Source: Zizania palustris (taxonomy: Eukaryota; Streptophyta; Magnoliopsida; Poales; Poaceae). From it: 64,000 bases of DNA. The notes beneath the pieces are model-generated. The model was not told where the DNA came from, ran no database searches, and worked only from the letters and a program-made list of their open reading frames with translations. Shown in pieces: positions 9,172 through 19,396 of this stretch. Position numbers and translations under genes: made by a program. The stretch is taken from contig JAAALK010000287.1 of assembly GCA_019279435.1 (NCBI GenBank), positions 84,587,532 through 84,651,531 of the forward strand. Direction: 5' to 3'. Position 1 is the first letter of the stretch, and each line of letters begins with the position of its first letter.

Positions 9172-11499
9172 TTATGCGAAGTATCGCTTTAGGTGCTCCG
9201 CATGCCAAGTATGTGCTAACTCTTCACCTTCTAAATTAGCTAATTTAAATGAACCAGGGCGCCCCGAGCGGACGATTAGATATGGACCTTCCCATTTATT
9301 GCCTAGCTTCCCTGGTGCTATGATGCTTCGTAGAACAAGATGACCCGGCCTTAACTCGCTGAGCTTAACCTTCGGGTCATACCAAGTCTTCGTCTGCTGA
9401 TGATACTTTGATAAATTAGCTACAGCTCGAAGCCTTGTCTCTTCTGACAAATCTAACGAAGCTTGTCTTTCTTCTTCGATGTCTGGTTCGGTGCTGCGAA
9501 GTGATCCTCCTTTGAGCTCCGTTGGAGTCATAGCTTCATCTCCGAACAGTAGTCTGAACGGAGTAAAACCTGTGGACCTTGTTTGTGTAGTCCGAATGGA
9601 CCACAAAATCTTCGGAAGTTCTTCGGTCCACAGTCCTTTTGATAGCCCTACTATTCTTCGATTTAGCCCTGATAAAATATTTCCATTGGCTCGCTCAACG
9701 GCTCCATTTGACTGAGGATGTCTCACTGCAGCAAAACATAGTTGAATACCTAGGTCTTCGCAAAACTTCCTGAAGGGTTCTGCGTCGAACTGTGTTCCAT
9801 TATCAACTGTGAGATATCTAGGCACTCCGAACCGACAAATAATGTTTTTCCAGAAGAATTTCTGTACATTATTCGAAGTGATAGCTGTTAAGGGCTCTGC
9901 TTCGACCCACTTAGAAAAATATTCGATAGCTACCACTGCGAATTTCAGATTTCCCTTTGCTAACGGAAAGGGACCAATTAGATCCATACCCCATCTGGCC
10001 ATAGGCCATACCGGAGCAATGACTTGAAGAGCTGTTGGTGGGCGATGACTCCGTCGACCCATCCACTGGCATCCTTGACAAGTGCGGACCAAGCTCTCCG
10101 CATCAGCTGTTATTGTGGGCCAATAAAGCCCCTGGCGAAGTGTTTTTCCTGCCAGAGCTCTAGGGGCTAAATGACTTCCACAAAGGCCTTCGTGAATTTC
10201 TCGAAGAATTTCTTGGCCTTCGGCTTGAGATATACATCGGAGTAGAGGGGAACATACTCCGGCCTTGTATAATATACCATTGATTAGCTGATAATTTCTT
10301 GCTCTGAGCTTTAATCTTGACAATTGGGGCTCTTCGGGCAAATTTGTTCCTCCTTGCAAGAGTTCTATGATTGAATTCTTCCAATCTGCACTAGGAATGC
10401 AGAGAATCTCTGCAGAAGCAACTTGTGGCACCGAAGGTATATTGAGCTCCTCATAGAAAGCTTCGTCAGGCACATCCACAGCTCCGGCAGCAGCCTTCGC
10501 TAAAATGTCCGCTTGCACGTTTTCAGCTCTTGGTATACTCCGAATGGAAATACCCTTGAAATGTGCTTCGATCTTGCGAATTTCTTCTAAGTACTTTGCA
10601 AGCTGTGGATGTCGGACTTGAAAACTTTTGTCTACGTGCCCTGCTACTATCTGAGAATCTGTTTTTATAATTATCCTTGTAGCCCCTAGAGCACGTGCTT
10701 TCCGGAGTCCCAATAATATTCCTTCGTACTCCGCTATATTATTGGTAGACTTAAAGTTGAGTCTTGCGGAGTACATTGCTCTTTGGCCTGACGGTGAAAT
10801 TAACACTGCCCCAATGCCTGCTCCGGATGCTTGGAAAGCCCCATCGGAGTAAATAGTCCAGACTCCGTCATCTGATTTCTCCGGAGTCAACTTCGCAGGT
10901 GGAGTCCACTCTGCTACGAAGTCTGCTAGGACTTGAGATTTGATAGCTGTCCTTGCCAGGAAAGATATGCCGAAGGGTGCTAGTTCTACTCCCCACTTTC
11001 CAATTCTTCCAGTGGAATCTTTGCTTCGGAGCATATCTCCTAAAGGATACGAAGTTGGTACAATTACATTGTGAGCCAAAAAATAATGTCTTAGCTTCCT
11101 CGAAGCCATTATCAGAGCATAAACGAACTTCTCAAGTTCGGAGTATCTTGTCTTCGCTCCTGACAATGCTTCGGATACAAAATAGACAGGATTTTGGACC
11201 AACTTCCCATTGATATCAGCTTCTCTGACGAGGACTGCGCTGACTGCTGAGCCTGTGGCTGCAAGATACAGAAGTAGGGTTTCGTCCGCAATAGGCACCG
11301 TAAGTGTAGCAAGATTGCTGAGATAATCTTTAATATCTTCGAAGCTTTTCTGACACTCCGGTGTCCATGCAAAATCTTCGGACCCTTTCAAGGCTTTAAA
11401 GATTGGCAAGCTCCTCTCCGCAGACCTTGATAAAAACCTGCTAAGTGCGGCCAGACGTCCGGTCAGCTTTTGCACTTGCTTTATATTCTCCGGAATTAA
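9172..11499 (-). CDS. Tat-lineage pol, C-terminal half (RNase H, integrase), 5'-truncated
   Basis: A single uninterrupted frame of about 770 residues encodes the end of the retroelement polyprotein. It begins in the RT connection (NIKQVQKLTGRLAAL). It continues through RT-linked RNase H sequence (about 30-170) and a second RNase H (about 200-330: WTIYSDGAFQASGAGIGAVL, AEYEGILLGL, TDSQIVAGHV), which fits the dual RNase H of Tat elements. The integrase zinc finger follows (HEGLCGSHLA with CQGCQ), then the core with Asp in MDLIGPFP, Asp in TVDNGTQFD and Glu in AVERANGNIL, and a GPY/F-like end (GNKWEGPYLI). The stop is at 9172-9174. Reverse transcriptase, protease and gag are missing, so this is a relic despite its open frame. 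Element transcription would converge with the antisense gene. Confidence 0.9.
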   Translation of the reverse strand, partial: LIPENIKQVQKLTGRLAALSRFLSRSAERSLPIFKALKGSEDFAWTPECQKSFEDIKDYLSNLATLTVPIADETLLLYLAATGSAVSAVLVREADINGKLVQNPVYFVSEALSGAKTRYSELEKFVYALIMASRKLRHYFLAHNVIVPTSYPLGDMLRSKDSTGRIGKWGVELAPFGISFLARTAIKSQVLADFVAEWTPPAKLTPEKSDDGVWTIYSDGAFQASGAGIGAVLISPSGQRAMYSARLNFKSTNNIAEYEGILLGLRKARALGATRIIIKTDSQIVAGHVDKSFQVRHPQLAKYLEEIRKIEAHFKGISIRSIPRAENVQADILAKAAAGAVDVPDEAFYEELNIPSVPQVASAEILCIPSADWKNSIIELLQGGTNLPEEPQLSRLKLRARNYQLINGILYKAGVCSPLLRCISQAEGQEILREIHEGLCGSHLAPRALAGKTLRQGLYWPTITADAESLVRTCQGCQWMGRRSHRPPTALQVIAPVWPMARWGMDLIGPFPLAKGNLKFAVVAIEYFSKWVEAEPLTAITSNNVQKFFWKNIICRFGVPRYLTVDNGTQFDAEPFRKFCEDLGIQLCFAAVRHPQSNGAVERANGNILSGLNRRIVGLSKGLWTEELPKILWSIRTTQTRSTGFTPFRLLFGDEAMTPTELKGGSLRSTEPDIEEERQASLDLSEETRLRAVANLSKYHQQTKTWYDPKVKLSELRPGHLVLRSIIAPGKLGNKWEGPYLIVRSGRPGSFKLANLEGEELAHTWHAEHLKRYFA

Positions 11500-12235
11500 C
11501 CGTTAGAAGAAAGAAGCCAACGACTATTTCTTCTAAGTCTAAAAAGGATTTCGGGCTTCTCAAGTTAGTTTTAAGATGGTTCGAATGTAATTGTCTTAGA
11601 AACTGATTCGAAGTTTTGCATCTCCATGCATTTCGGAGATGGACTAAAATCTGCTAACCCCTACGCATCATTATTTTTCTTGCGTATACTGCTCTCCTAA
11701 CTTTACAGATTTAGCGGAGAAACGTATTCGAGGGGCTACTGTTGGGGGAAAATATTCCATCTTCAAGGTTATTACAGTAACAGGACAAAGGTTGGTGATT
11801 AAGTCCAAGATTTCCAGCATATAATTCCGGAGATACATTGAGTCAAGTTCGAAGTATGATGAAGGACTCTAGTTCGGAGTATATCTTCGAATTTAGACTC
11901 TTCCGAGAGCTTCTCTGCCAGCTAAGATGGAAGACTTATCGTCTTTCTCATTAGATTAGTCTTTTACCATTTTAGCCCTATTAAGGGTACTGAATAGTTT
12001 CCACTATGTCGGTTGTAATAGAGGGGTAAAAGGGTCTTTTCCTTAATGTTTGGTCCTATAAATACCCCCCGTTTTACCCTGTAATGGGGACCCGAATACA
12101 AGTTATTCAATACACACATTCGAACTATTTTAAGTTGTTATCCTTTCGGAGGCTTGGAATAGTTTACTTCACAAACACTTCGTTTGTTAGTTTCTAATCT
12201 TCAGAAACCTGTTAGCGTAATCTTTTACGCCAACA
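11500..12235 (+). mobile_element. Tat-like element B, right segment with 3' LTR
   Basis: 11500-11739 is the reverse complement of the leader found beside LTR A (4039-4275), including CGTATTCGAGGGGCTAC just before the LTR. The 3' LTR follows in plus orientation. This is the other end of the element whose antisense gene occupies 1-3542; element A separates the two. B itself is inserted in element C. Confidence 0.75.
11740..12235 (+). repeat. 3' LTR of element B
   Basis: The 496-base LTR runs from TGTTGGGGGAAAATATTCC to CTTTTACGCCAACA. It has a plus-strand TATA box (CCTATAAATACCCCCC near 12055). It is the reverse-orientation counterpart of LTR A at 3543-4038. The purine-rich tract GAGGGGCTAC sits immediately before it. 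Confidence 0.85.
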
Positions 12236-12382
12236 GGGGCTGAGTTTTATTTCCAAAATGTGTTATATTTAGACTATTACATATAGATCCTTTATTTAGT
12301 CTTCACCCATGCCTTATATTTGGCATGAGTGTCAATACAATCAAAACAACGAAAATGAAACAAACAACCATAAAAACTACGT

Positions 12383-13195
12383 CTAAGGCAGCTCGGGGGA
12401 TGACTCGATCACGGGCTCGAGGGAGAGGGTTGGTGCAGGGGTGGTGGAGTTGGATGGCCCGACGGGTGGGGCACTGCGGGAAATCCTCTTGGGCCTAACT
12501 GTGGGTATCTAGAGTGACTTCCGCTTGTGGGGCGGAAGGGGAGCGACCTCCTCTAGGTCCTTCTGCAACTCTCGAATCTGATGGCAAAGCTGTGTGGTGT
12601 CGGTGACACTCTGGCGTAGGAGCTCATTCTAGCGCCTCAACTCCTCTTCCTTAGTAGCTAATCGGTGCCCCTGCTGGACACGGCGATGAAGCTCTCCGTT
12701 CTCACGGTTCAAGCTCTCTGATGAATGGTGGTAGAAGTCGATCGTGTCATGCTGGCCATTGGCATCAAGCAGAGCCTCTGCTTGGAGCTCGTCCATTGCC
12801 TCCAATAGGCAGATAGTATGGCCGACGATGAAGTGGCGCTGGGAGAGTGTACTGACGTAGACACTGTGTCGGCTCCCTGGAGTGCACACAGGTATGAAGT
12901 GATAGTCTGTGTCATAGAGCTGGCTGTTGTAGATCACCCGGATCTTGGACAGGGCCTGAAGTGCGGTGTGCTGACTAGCCACCAAAAAGGTGGGTCCTCC
13001 GGCTCGGTAAGTGTGGGTTGTCTGCGTGGAAGGGCGGATGACAATGGTGACCTCGTAGTAGCTCTCGTTCTCATTGGGGAAGACTCCGTGGAACATCTGC
13101 TCATGCTCGAACCCGAGGAAACTGACGAGCAAGCGAAGCTCGCGGATGAATCCAGCCTCATCGCGGAGAGTCCCACTCATGGTATGGACCGGCAT
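12383..13195 (-). pseudogene. Unrecognised protein gene next to the primer binding site of element C
   Basis: From ATG at 13195 the frame is open for 188 residues. A TAG at 12629-12631 interrupts it, after which the same frame continues with a second TAG near 12511 and a final stop at 12383-12385, about 270 residues in all. The N-terminal 150 residues look like a compact domain (LRDEAGFIRELRLLVSFLGF, EQMFHGVFPNENESYYEVTI, HFIVGHTICLLEAMDELQAE). The C-terminal part is polar and helix-prone (NRENGELHRRVQQGHRLA), then proline-rich. I do not recognise a named domain and it is not a normal gag: there is no CCHC knuckle. It starts about 120 bases after the primer binding site, where gag is expected. 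The two stops imply decay; function is unknown. Confidence 0.6.
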
Positions 13196-13317
13196 CTACA
13201 AAAGAGAGAAAAATTTTGTGAAAACTCCAGAAGATGAGAGGGTAAGTAGTTTTGTAAGAAAATATGATTAATATAGGTCCTAGGGTCAGTTCTGTTTGGC
13301 TTCCTATAGTCAAGTCC

Positions 13318-13329
13318 GCTCTGATACCA
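13318..13329 (-). other. Primer binding site (tRNA-Met type) of element C
   Basis: The minus strand reads TGGTATCAGAGC three bases inside the LTR end at 13333. This is the common plant tRNA-iMet primer site and fixes both the LTR boundary and the minus orientation. Confidence 0.9.
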
Positions 13330-13332
13330 TCT

Positions 13333-16300
13333 TGTGACGCCAAGATTTAATAAATCCGGACCTTTATTGAAATTCCATAGAAAATCAATAAATTAAGACG
13401 TTCATCACACGACCGTGCAAAATACGACAAGCATTCATGGTTCGTAGACCATATTAGTACAAAAAGTGATAAAGTGAAGAGAAACTAATAAAACAAGGGT
13501 CCTAGATGAACGCCTCCTTCCAGTCTTGCCTTGAGTGTGTCGCTACTCCAGACCTTCATCCTCCTCGTAGTATACGGGCTCTGGTGGTGTAAGTCAACGG
13601 TGGTGAGTACAATCGTACTCAGCAAGCCACCGAATGCAAATATAACGCGGAGTAATAACAAGGAAGGTAGTGTCTAATTTTGCGGAAAAGCATAATTTGT
13701 AAAGCAGTTAATGTGATCAAGTTATTAATATAGAAATGTAAACATGTGTATGCATCATCTTCTAACTCGAGGGGTACAGTCAGCCCACCCTCACTCAACA
13801 GTCCTTACATGCCATGAATAACTCAACCATTCAAACAATTGTAAACTAACTGCGAGAAGTCACACAACCCGCCCTTGATCGTGGGCTCGGCTTTTCGAAA
13901 AGATTTAAACTTTGGTCAGAGGTGTACCACTGTACCCAAGAGGCACGCACTCATCACTTACACCAAAGTGTAACGAGATGACCCAGAGCACTGGAACTCG
14001 TGCCAAAACATTCCATATGGATGGCCTCGACCCGACAGCACCCTCTTATGGGTTTCATATGGTGCCCCGATGCGTCGAGCCAACACCATACCCCCCTTGA
14101 ACCATGTCGGTACAAGTAACCCGCAAGTTTCCCCTTGCCCCCTCCACTATGGTGCATCGAATCGGTTTGTTCCATACTTCCAGTTAGGACTTACCCATTA
14201 GACTTGTGGTTAGTACGGAAGTGCTTTGCAACAGATCCCACAGACCGGTCCTTATAGTGCCTTGGGTGCGACCAACCAATGCCCTACCTTGCTCCTAGAA
14301 CCCACCATACTTATAACATAGCCAACTCCAACAGAGTCCAGAGATGAGAATAACGGGGAAATACATATAGTAGAATCCATCTATCTATGACTCATTCTTT
14401 TTATCCTATAGCAGTTGTTTCAGTACATTGGACACTAACTAATATAATATTGTAGAGTGACAAGGAGAGTAGGATCAATAAGCATGGCTTGGGTTTTCAC
14501 ACAAGGACGGTGATCTAATAAATATAGTGTAAGGCTTGAGATTTGACTAATGCAATATTATCCTATGAGTTATAGCGATAATTTATTAAAACATGGGCTC
14601 AATGATGATCAAAATGGGGGTCCTGACTTGCCTTGCTCAACAAATGGCGATGGTGGAACCTCGGGGTAAACCTCCGCCTCCTCGACGATCTCGTAGTCTT
14701 CTTGATACAGAAAAAATAAATATAACATTCAATAAACAATTAAAATATCACAAAACATGATCATACCAGTTTATAGTTTTAACTTTGGTGAATTAAGCCT
14801 TTATTATTCTGAAGTTATGTTGAAAATATTAAAGATTAAATTTTAGGGTTTTTCCTAATTTATTTCATGAATTAACATTTTATCCCTAAGGGGTTTTTAA
14901 TTATTTATTTAATAAGAATATTTTGGGCTAAAGTGACATACAGTTTTTATGGCATTAACATGTAGAGAATAAAAAGAGGAATTTAACAAAATTTGAATGG
15001 TGAAATTTGGAGTTAAAATGGGCAAGTTATGAATTTTCATAGTTTAAACAATTTTCTGGAATTTTCCACGATGAGCCAGGCTTATGGTGAACTGGGTTAC
15101 TGTGCGCGTGGACCGGTTTAACCAGAGCCGTTGGATCTGGATCCGGCGATCAAGCGCGAGGTGGGAGGGGTTAAGTTGATCTGGACGACCTAGATCGCAC
15201 CGTACCCTTTTGACCGAATCAAGGGCTGAGATTAAATCCCATAGGGATTTAATCTGGGCCCTTCGCTCGTGATCGTGCGGCCAGGATTTAATCCGGCACA
15301 GCACACGCGTAAGGGACCCATTACACTCTTTGTCCCCGACTCCGGCGGGCTCGAGCGTGGCGGCGACGGCGACGGCGAGGGGGCTAGGCCCAAGCTTTCG
15401 GCTGAAATGGAAAGAGGAGGGGACGGCGGTCATGATCGTACCTGCGGTAGTGGAGATGTGCGTCTAACGGTGACCAGCGATGAGGGTAGACGGCGAAGGT
15501 GTCTTGGGTGGTTGGCAGCAATGGCGATCCGGTGGCGCTTGGGCCCAACGGAGTTGAGGCCGACGTTGGGTGGGCAACGACAGTCTCGACGGTGGCGGTG
15601 CCATGGACGACGGTGGCTTGTGTCGGCGGTGAGCGGCGGTCGGAGGTGTAACAGAGGCGAAAACCGAAGCAGGGGGTGGCAGCGTTCTGGAATGCACGGG
15701 CTAAGGTGGTGGTGGCGTGGCGGAGTGCGGTGGCTCGAAGGGGGTTAAATAGAGGCTCACCGGTGTCGTTTTGGTAAGGGAATCGTAGGAAACCCGAGGG
15801 TACCATTCCAACTCCTGCGAGGCTTTCCAAACTCTCGGCCAATCTTCCAAAAACATGAAACCGCGTCGGTTTTCGAAGGAAGGAGGTCGTCGGCGATCGG
15901 GAAAGGTGATTCCGCGATTAATTCGGCGAAAACGGGCAAGGGGCGACAGATAAATGGAAGGGGATCGCCGGAGTAGGAAAGGGGAGGGGGATTCCATCGG
16001 AGACGATGGATCTGACAGGTGGGTCCCACCTGTCAGCGGGCAAGCGGGAAAGGAAAGGGCTGACAGACGGGCCCGGGCGGTCAGTGGCCGAACGGGGGGG
16101 CGTGGGGGGGGGAAAGAGGCTGACGCGCGGGCCAGGCGGAGGCAGGCGCGGGGAGGAGAGAGGGGGTGCGAGCACCGTCAGGCGGACCCCACATGGCAGT
16201 GGCTCAAGACTGGACTGGGCTGGGCTCGGGGAGGATTCAGGGTTGCGGCCCAATAGGATTTAAAATGCTTTTCTGAATTAAAATAATTCCAGTAATTTAT

Positions 16301-16530
16301 TTATTTGATTAAAGCTTGAATCATTGTTCATAAAAATTTGTAAAAATTCCTGAAATTAAATCTTGGCCTCTAGATTACACCATAAATTTGCCAAGTTAAA
16401 ATTTGAAGTATTCCTTGCTGTTTGTCTTTAATAGGGTTCTTTTCGTATTTTATTTCATTTCATAAATCATTTATATTCCAGAAAATCCATTTTCTTTATT
16501 TTATTTATTTTTAATTTTTGGGATGTTACA
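13333..16530 (-). repeat. 5' LTR of element C (3.2 kb)
   Basis: On the minus strand it starts TGTAACATCCC and ends GGCGTCACA. It contains a TATA-like CTATTTAACCCC near 15742-15753 (minus strand) after a GC-rich U3. The conserved block at about 13590-13625 (plus strand GTGAGTACAATCGTACTCAG) is a near-palindrome shared with LTRs at 31080-31110 and 46530-46560. Small ORFs in the GC-rich part (15269-16256) look like composition artefacts. Confidence 0.8.
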
Positions 16531-17443
16531 CACTGTCCCAGCCTCCAGCCGTGCCACAAGGGCCGATCAAGCAAGAGGTACCTCAACCCACATACAAAAT
16601 TGCAGTCTCGATATGGTCTGTCTCCAATTTTTGTTAGGCCTCTCTATTGTTCACTGTTTTGATTTCTACAGTACATAACTGGCTTCGCTAGTCTAGCTTT
16701 TTGGCCTGCACTTCTAGCTTTGGTAGACTACACCGTCCAGTGCATGTAGTAGGTTGGCTGTCAGCTAGCTTGTTTCTTGAGACAGCCTATGCACACAGAA
16801 GTAGAAGCAGCACTACGTCGCTGACACAGCTAGTGTCTTGTCCCATCATCAGCATTGCTAGTCGGCATAGTGGCAACGTGCAGCAATAGCTCACTAGGTT
16901 CTCTGTGTGTAGGGAATAGTGATGGTATTTCTCCTTCCGTGAGCACAAGGCAGTGAAGTCAGCACGAGGTGTGCGTCGAAGGCCTTCGGTGAAACGTGCA
17001 GGCTTTGGCTTTCGGTGGACTTTGTGAAGTGTCCAGGGACTTCACTTCGCTGCTGAGGCAACCTTCGTTGTGGTCCTGCCAAAGCAGACTTCGATTGTAC
17101 TGTACACAGGCTTTGGCTGTGTGCTGAACAGGAACAGTGAATGGTAAATCCACTCCTCATTGTACGTGGAATTAAATTAAATGATCTGATAATTAATTTT
17201 TATGATGCTTGAGATATCTATGAGTTGAATGCACTGTTGATCTGCATCTGAACACTTTGTTGATGTCTTTTCGTCTAGGACACCGGTCATTTTTAGGCTA
17301 GATTATTTTTAATATCTGTGATATGTTTTGCTTCTGTTGGTTGTGTGTTGAGGTGCGTTGGGTGTTGAGAGAAGGTCATTGATTCGAAAGAATTTTTTAG
17401 GCGCTCATTCACCCCCTCTCTGGTCGCTACTTTTGGTCCTACA
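16531..17443 (+). repeat. Copia (Sirevirus-type) LTR fragment, 3' part
   Basis: The last 120 bases (GGTGTTGAGAGAAGGTCATT, TTCGAAAGAATTTTTTAGGC, CATTCACCCCCTC, TTTTGGTCCTACA) closely match the end of the LTR at 38743-40752, so this is the 3' end of a related LTR in plus orientation, ending at 17443. The left part (16531 to about 16900) is only loosely similar and its assignment is uncertain. LTR C abuts it at 16530. Confidence 0.6.
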
Positions 17444-18885
17444 GTCAATTGCAATGTCCAATTGGCTGGCATGCTGTATACACCTCCACGTTATTTAGAA
17501 TCTGTATTGAAGCCAAGCAGACTCTTCTAGGCTTTCGAGTGTAAAGGTGCAAAGATCAATGTATGATTTTTTAAGTCAACATTGTTTGAGATGACTTTTA
17601 GTATCGTTTTGAATTAGAATAGGTACTAAAGGGTGGGTGAAGCCCGCTTTCTATAATAGTGACAAGATAAAAGGCAAAAAAAATAGCAGATAGATGCAAA
17701 TTACAGAAGATAGGCTAGCCCATCGTTAGCAATTTTATTGTTGGGACTTCGCAGCCCTTGATGTAACTGAGGGGCGATCAGAAGACAAGAGAGAGAATAT
17801 ATGCATATTTTTCTCTTTTTTGCAGGGTGGAGCCGGGAAACTCAAACTTTGTATCTTAAATTACCAAAAGCTAATTACGGGGAACACAATTTTTCCAAAA
17901 ACAAAAGAGAGAAAACCAGCTCCTGAATGAATATTTAAGCGTGCAAGCAAAAATGTGTTTGGTTTTAGAGACGAGGTGGTAATAAAGAGCGTGCTAATAA
18001 AGAGCCACTGTGCCTCTATCTATGTATGTTCTTTTCAAGAAGACGTATGGTGGCAGTAAAGCTGAAGGCATCCAGGCCTCCATTGTCATGTTCACATCGT
18101 ACATTGTGGTCCACGAAGGAAGCACAGCACATGCATCTATCTACCACTTTTCTAGAAGCCTTCGTCCGCTCAGTCATATGGACAAATTTAATCGATCTAG
18201 ATGCATGAAAAGTGTCTAGCCGGCCGACCAGTATTTTCTTCCAATTGATAGCTAGAATAATGAATTCATCCTTTCTCGTCTTGAACCCTAGATTAGTCAA
18301 ACCAAAAAAGGCTAAAGGCTGTTTAAAAAAACGAACCTTGATTCTCTTTTTGACTATGTATCTTTAACCATTACATAATTTGCATATAAAAGAATAAAGA
18401 GAGAAATATAACATGTATATATATACACACGATGAATATAATCTTCAATATAGGAGTTTGATTTTTTGATATTTTCTCCCACGTGTGTAATAGGCTTCAC
18501 TGTACTTACTAATAATTGTTGAAATATGTGTGATTGAACATTGTAATTTGAAACCATAAGTAGATTAAAAAATATTAGTTTTCATGTAAAACAATATAAA
18601 TAAATTTGTGTTAAAATACATCATATAATTAAATTTTGAAAAGTTGTTCTATAGTAGAGAACCAAGTTTAGATAAAAATGCATTGTCAATTTTGTGGATA
18701 TGCCAAAATTTATCTATTTAATATGGAAAAACATTCGTAGTGTCGCTCCTCAACCATCTGAATGAAACCTATTGTCCACATCAATTATCGCTCCGTCAAA
18801 TATTTGAAACATTTAACTTTAACAATTAAAACATTTATCTTCAATAGGTGAAATGTAGCGTAAAACATTTATCTTCAAGATGTAA
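17444..18885. other. Unclassified low-complexity to AT-rich DNA, no gene seen
   Basis: No ORF longer than about 90 codons looks real. The right part (about 18700-18885) has degenerate repeats of AAACATTTATCTTCAA type that continue on the other side of the CACTA element at 29075, so the two flanks were once contiguous. The rest could be low-copy host DNA. Confidence 0.4.
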
Positions 18886-18903
18886 AACCACTACTACAAA
18901 CAG
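18886..18903 (+). repeat. Left TSD and terminal inverted repeat of the CACTA element
   Basis: AAC (18886-18888) is the target duplication. The terminal inverted repeat CACTACTACAAA begins at 18889 and pairs with the inverse at 29063-29074. Confidence 0.95.
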
Positions 18904-19110
18904 TAACTGTAGCGGCGAGCAAAAACATATTGTAGTGGCCGGCAAATAGTCCGTCACTACTCTAACGACACAGCTAACCCTGGTTAGCAATGGTGGGCAG
19001 AGTGCCCGCCACCACTGTGTCAACAGCAGTGGAGGGTGCGCTGACGTCATATGCCCACCACTGCTGTTAGCCATAGCAGTGGGGAACAGATGACGTTAGC
19101 GTGCCCGGTA
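18904..19110. repeat. Left subterminal repeat region of the CACTA element
   Basis: Motifs such as GCAGTGG, AGTGGCCGGC, GTGGGCA and their complements recur in both orientations, with small palindromes (for example CCACTGCTGTTAGCCATAGCAGTGG split around its centre at 19056-19080). In the family such repeats bind the element-encoded accessory protein; that role here is inference. Confidence 0.75.
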
Positions 19111-19396
19111 CTACTGTGTTTTCCCCATTACACACGGATGCTATAAACCTTAATTCAAACAACCTCACAAACAAAAACACAGAAATATACAGCTTCACAC
19201 AGTCATCCACATCTACAGCAGCAACACAACGACAGAAATTATCAGCTCCCACGGCCATCCACAACAGCAACAACAACCCATTACATAAATTTACAAATTT
19301 ACAAAGTTAACATTTATCACACATCAAGTTTATAAAGTTTACATCACATCAGAAATTCAAAGATAACAATTGTTCACAAATACATGCTCATTTTGT

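Larger units (their letters stand above)
3543..11499 (-). mobile_element. Tat-like Ty3/gypsy element A, 5'-truncated, nested in B
   Basis: Read on the minus strand, the order is: truncated pol (RNase H, integrase), a tandem-repeat array, a plus-strand antisense gene, and the 3' LTR at 3543-4038. The 5' LTR, primer binding site, gag, protease and reverse transcriptase are absent. At about 11493-11502 the pol sequence jumps directly into the leader of element B. The simplest reading is insertion into B's antisense gene followed by a deletion that removed A's 5' half together with about 530 bases of B. The missing 5' LTR means a target-site duplication cannot be tested. Confidence 0.75.
12236..16530 (-). 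mobile_element. Element C: long-LTR gypsy-type element, 5' end
   Basis: Read on the minus strand, a 3.2-kb 5' LTR (16530 to 13333) is followed by a tRNA-Met-type primer binding site and one protein gene, then the element is cut at 12236 by the end of element B. LTR ends (TGTAACATCCC and GGCGTCACA on the minus strand) and several internal blocks match the Tekay-like 3' LTR at 43425-46821. No gag-pol is visible in the part present, so it may be a non-autonomous derivative, but most of the internal region lies outside the window. Confidence 0.7.

Noticed and set aside
15269..16256. Several overlapping frames of 80-160 codons on both strands
   Set aside because: They occur in the GC-rich U3 of LTR C, are low-complexity, and are not preserved in the related LTR.
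18010..18300. Small frames on both strands near 18010-18300
   Set aside because: They are under 95 codons, overlap each other, and show no motif or start context worth reporting.
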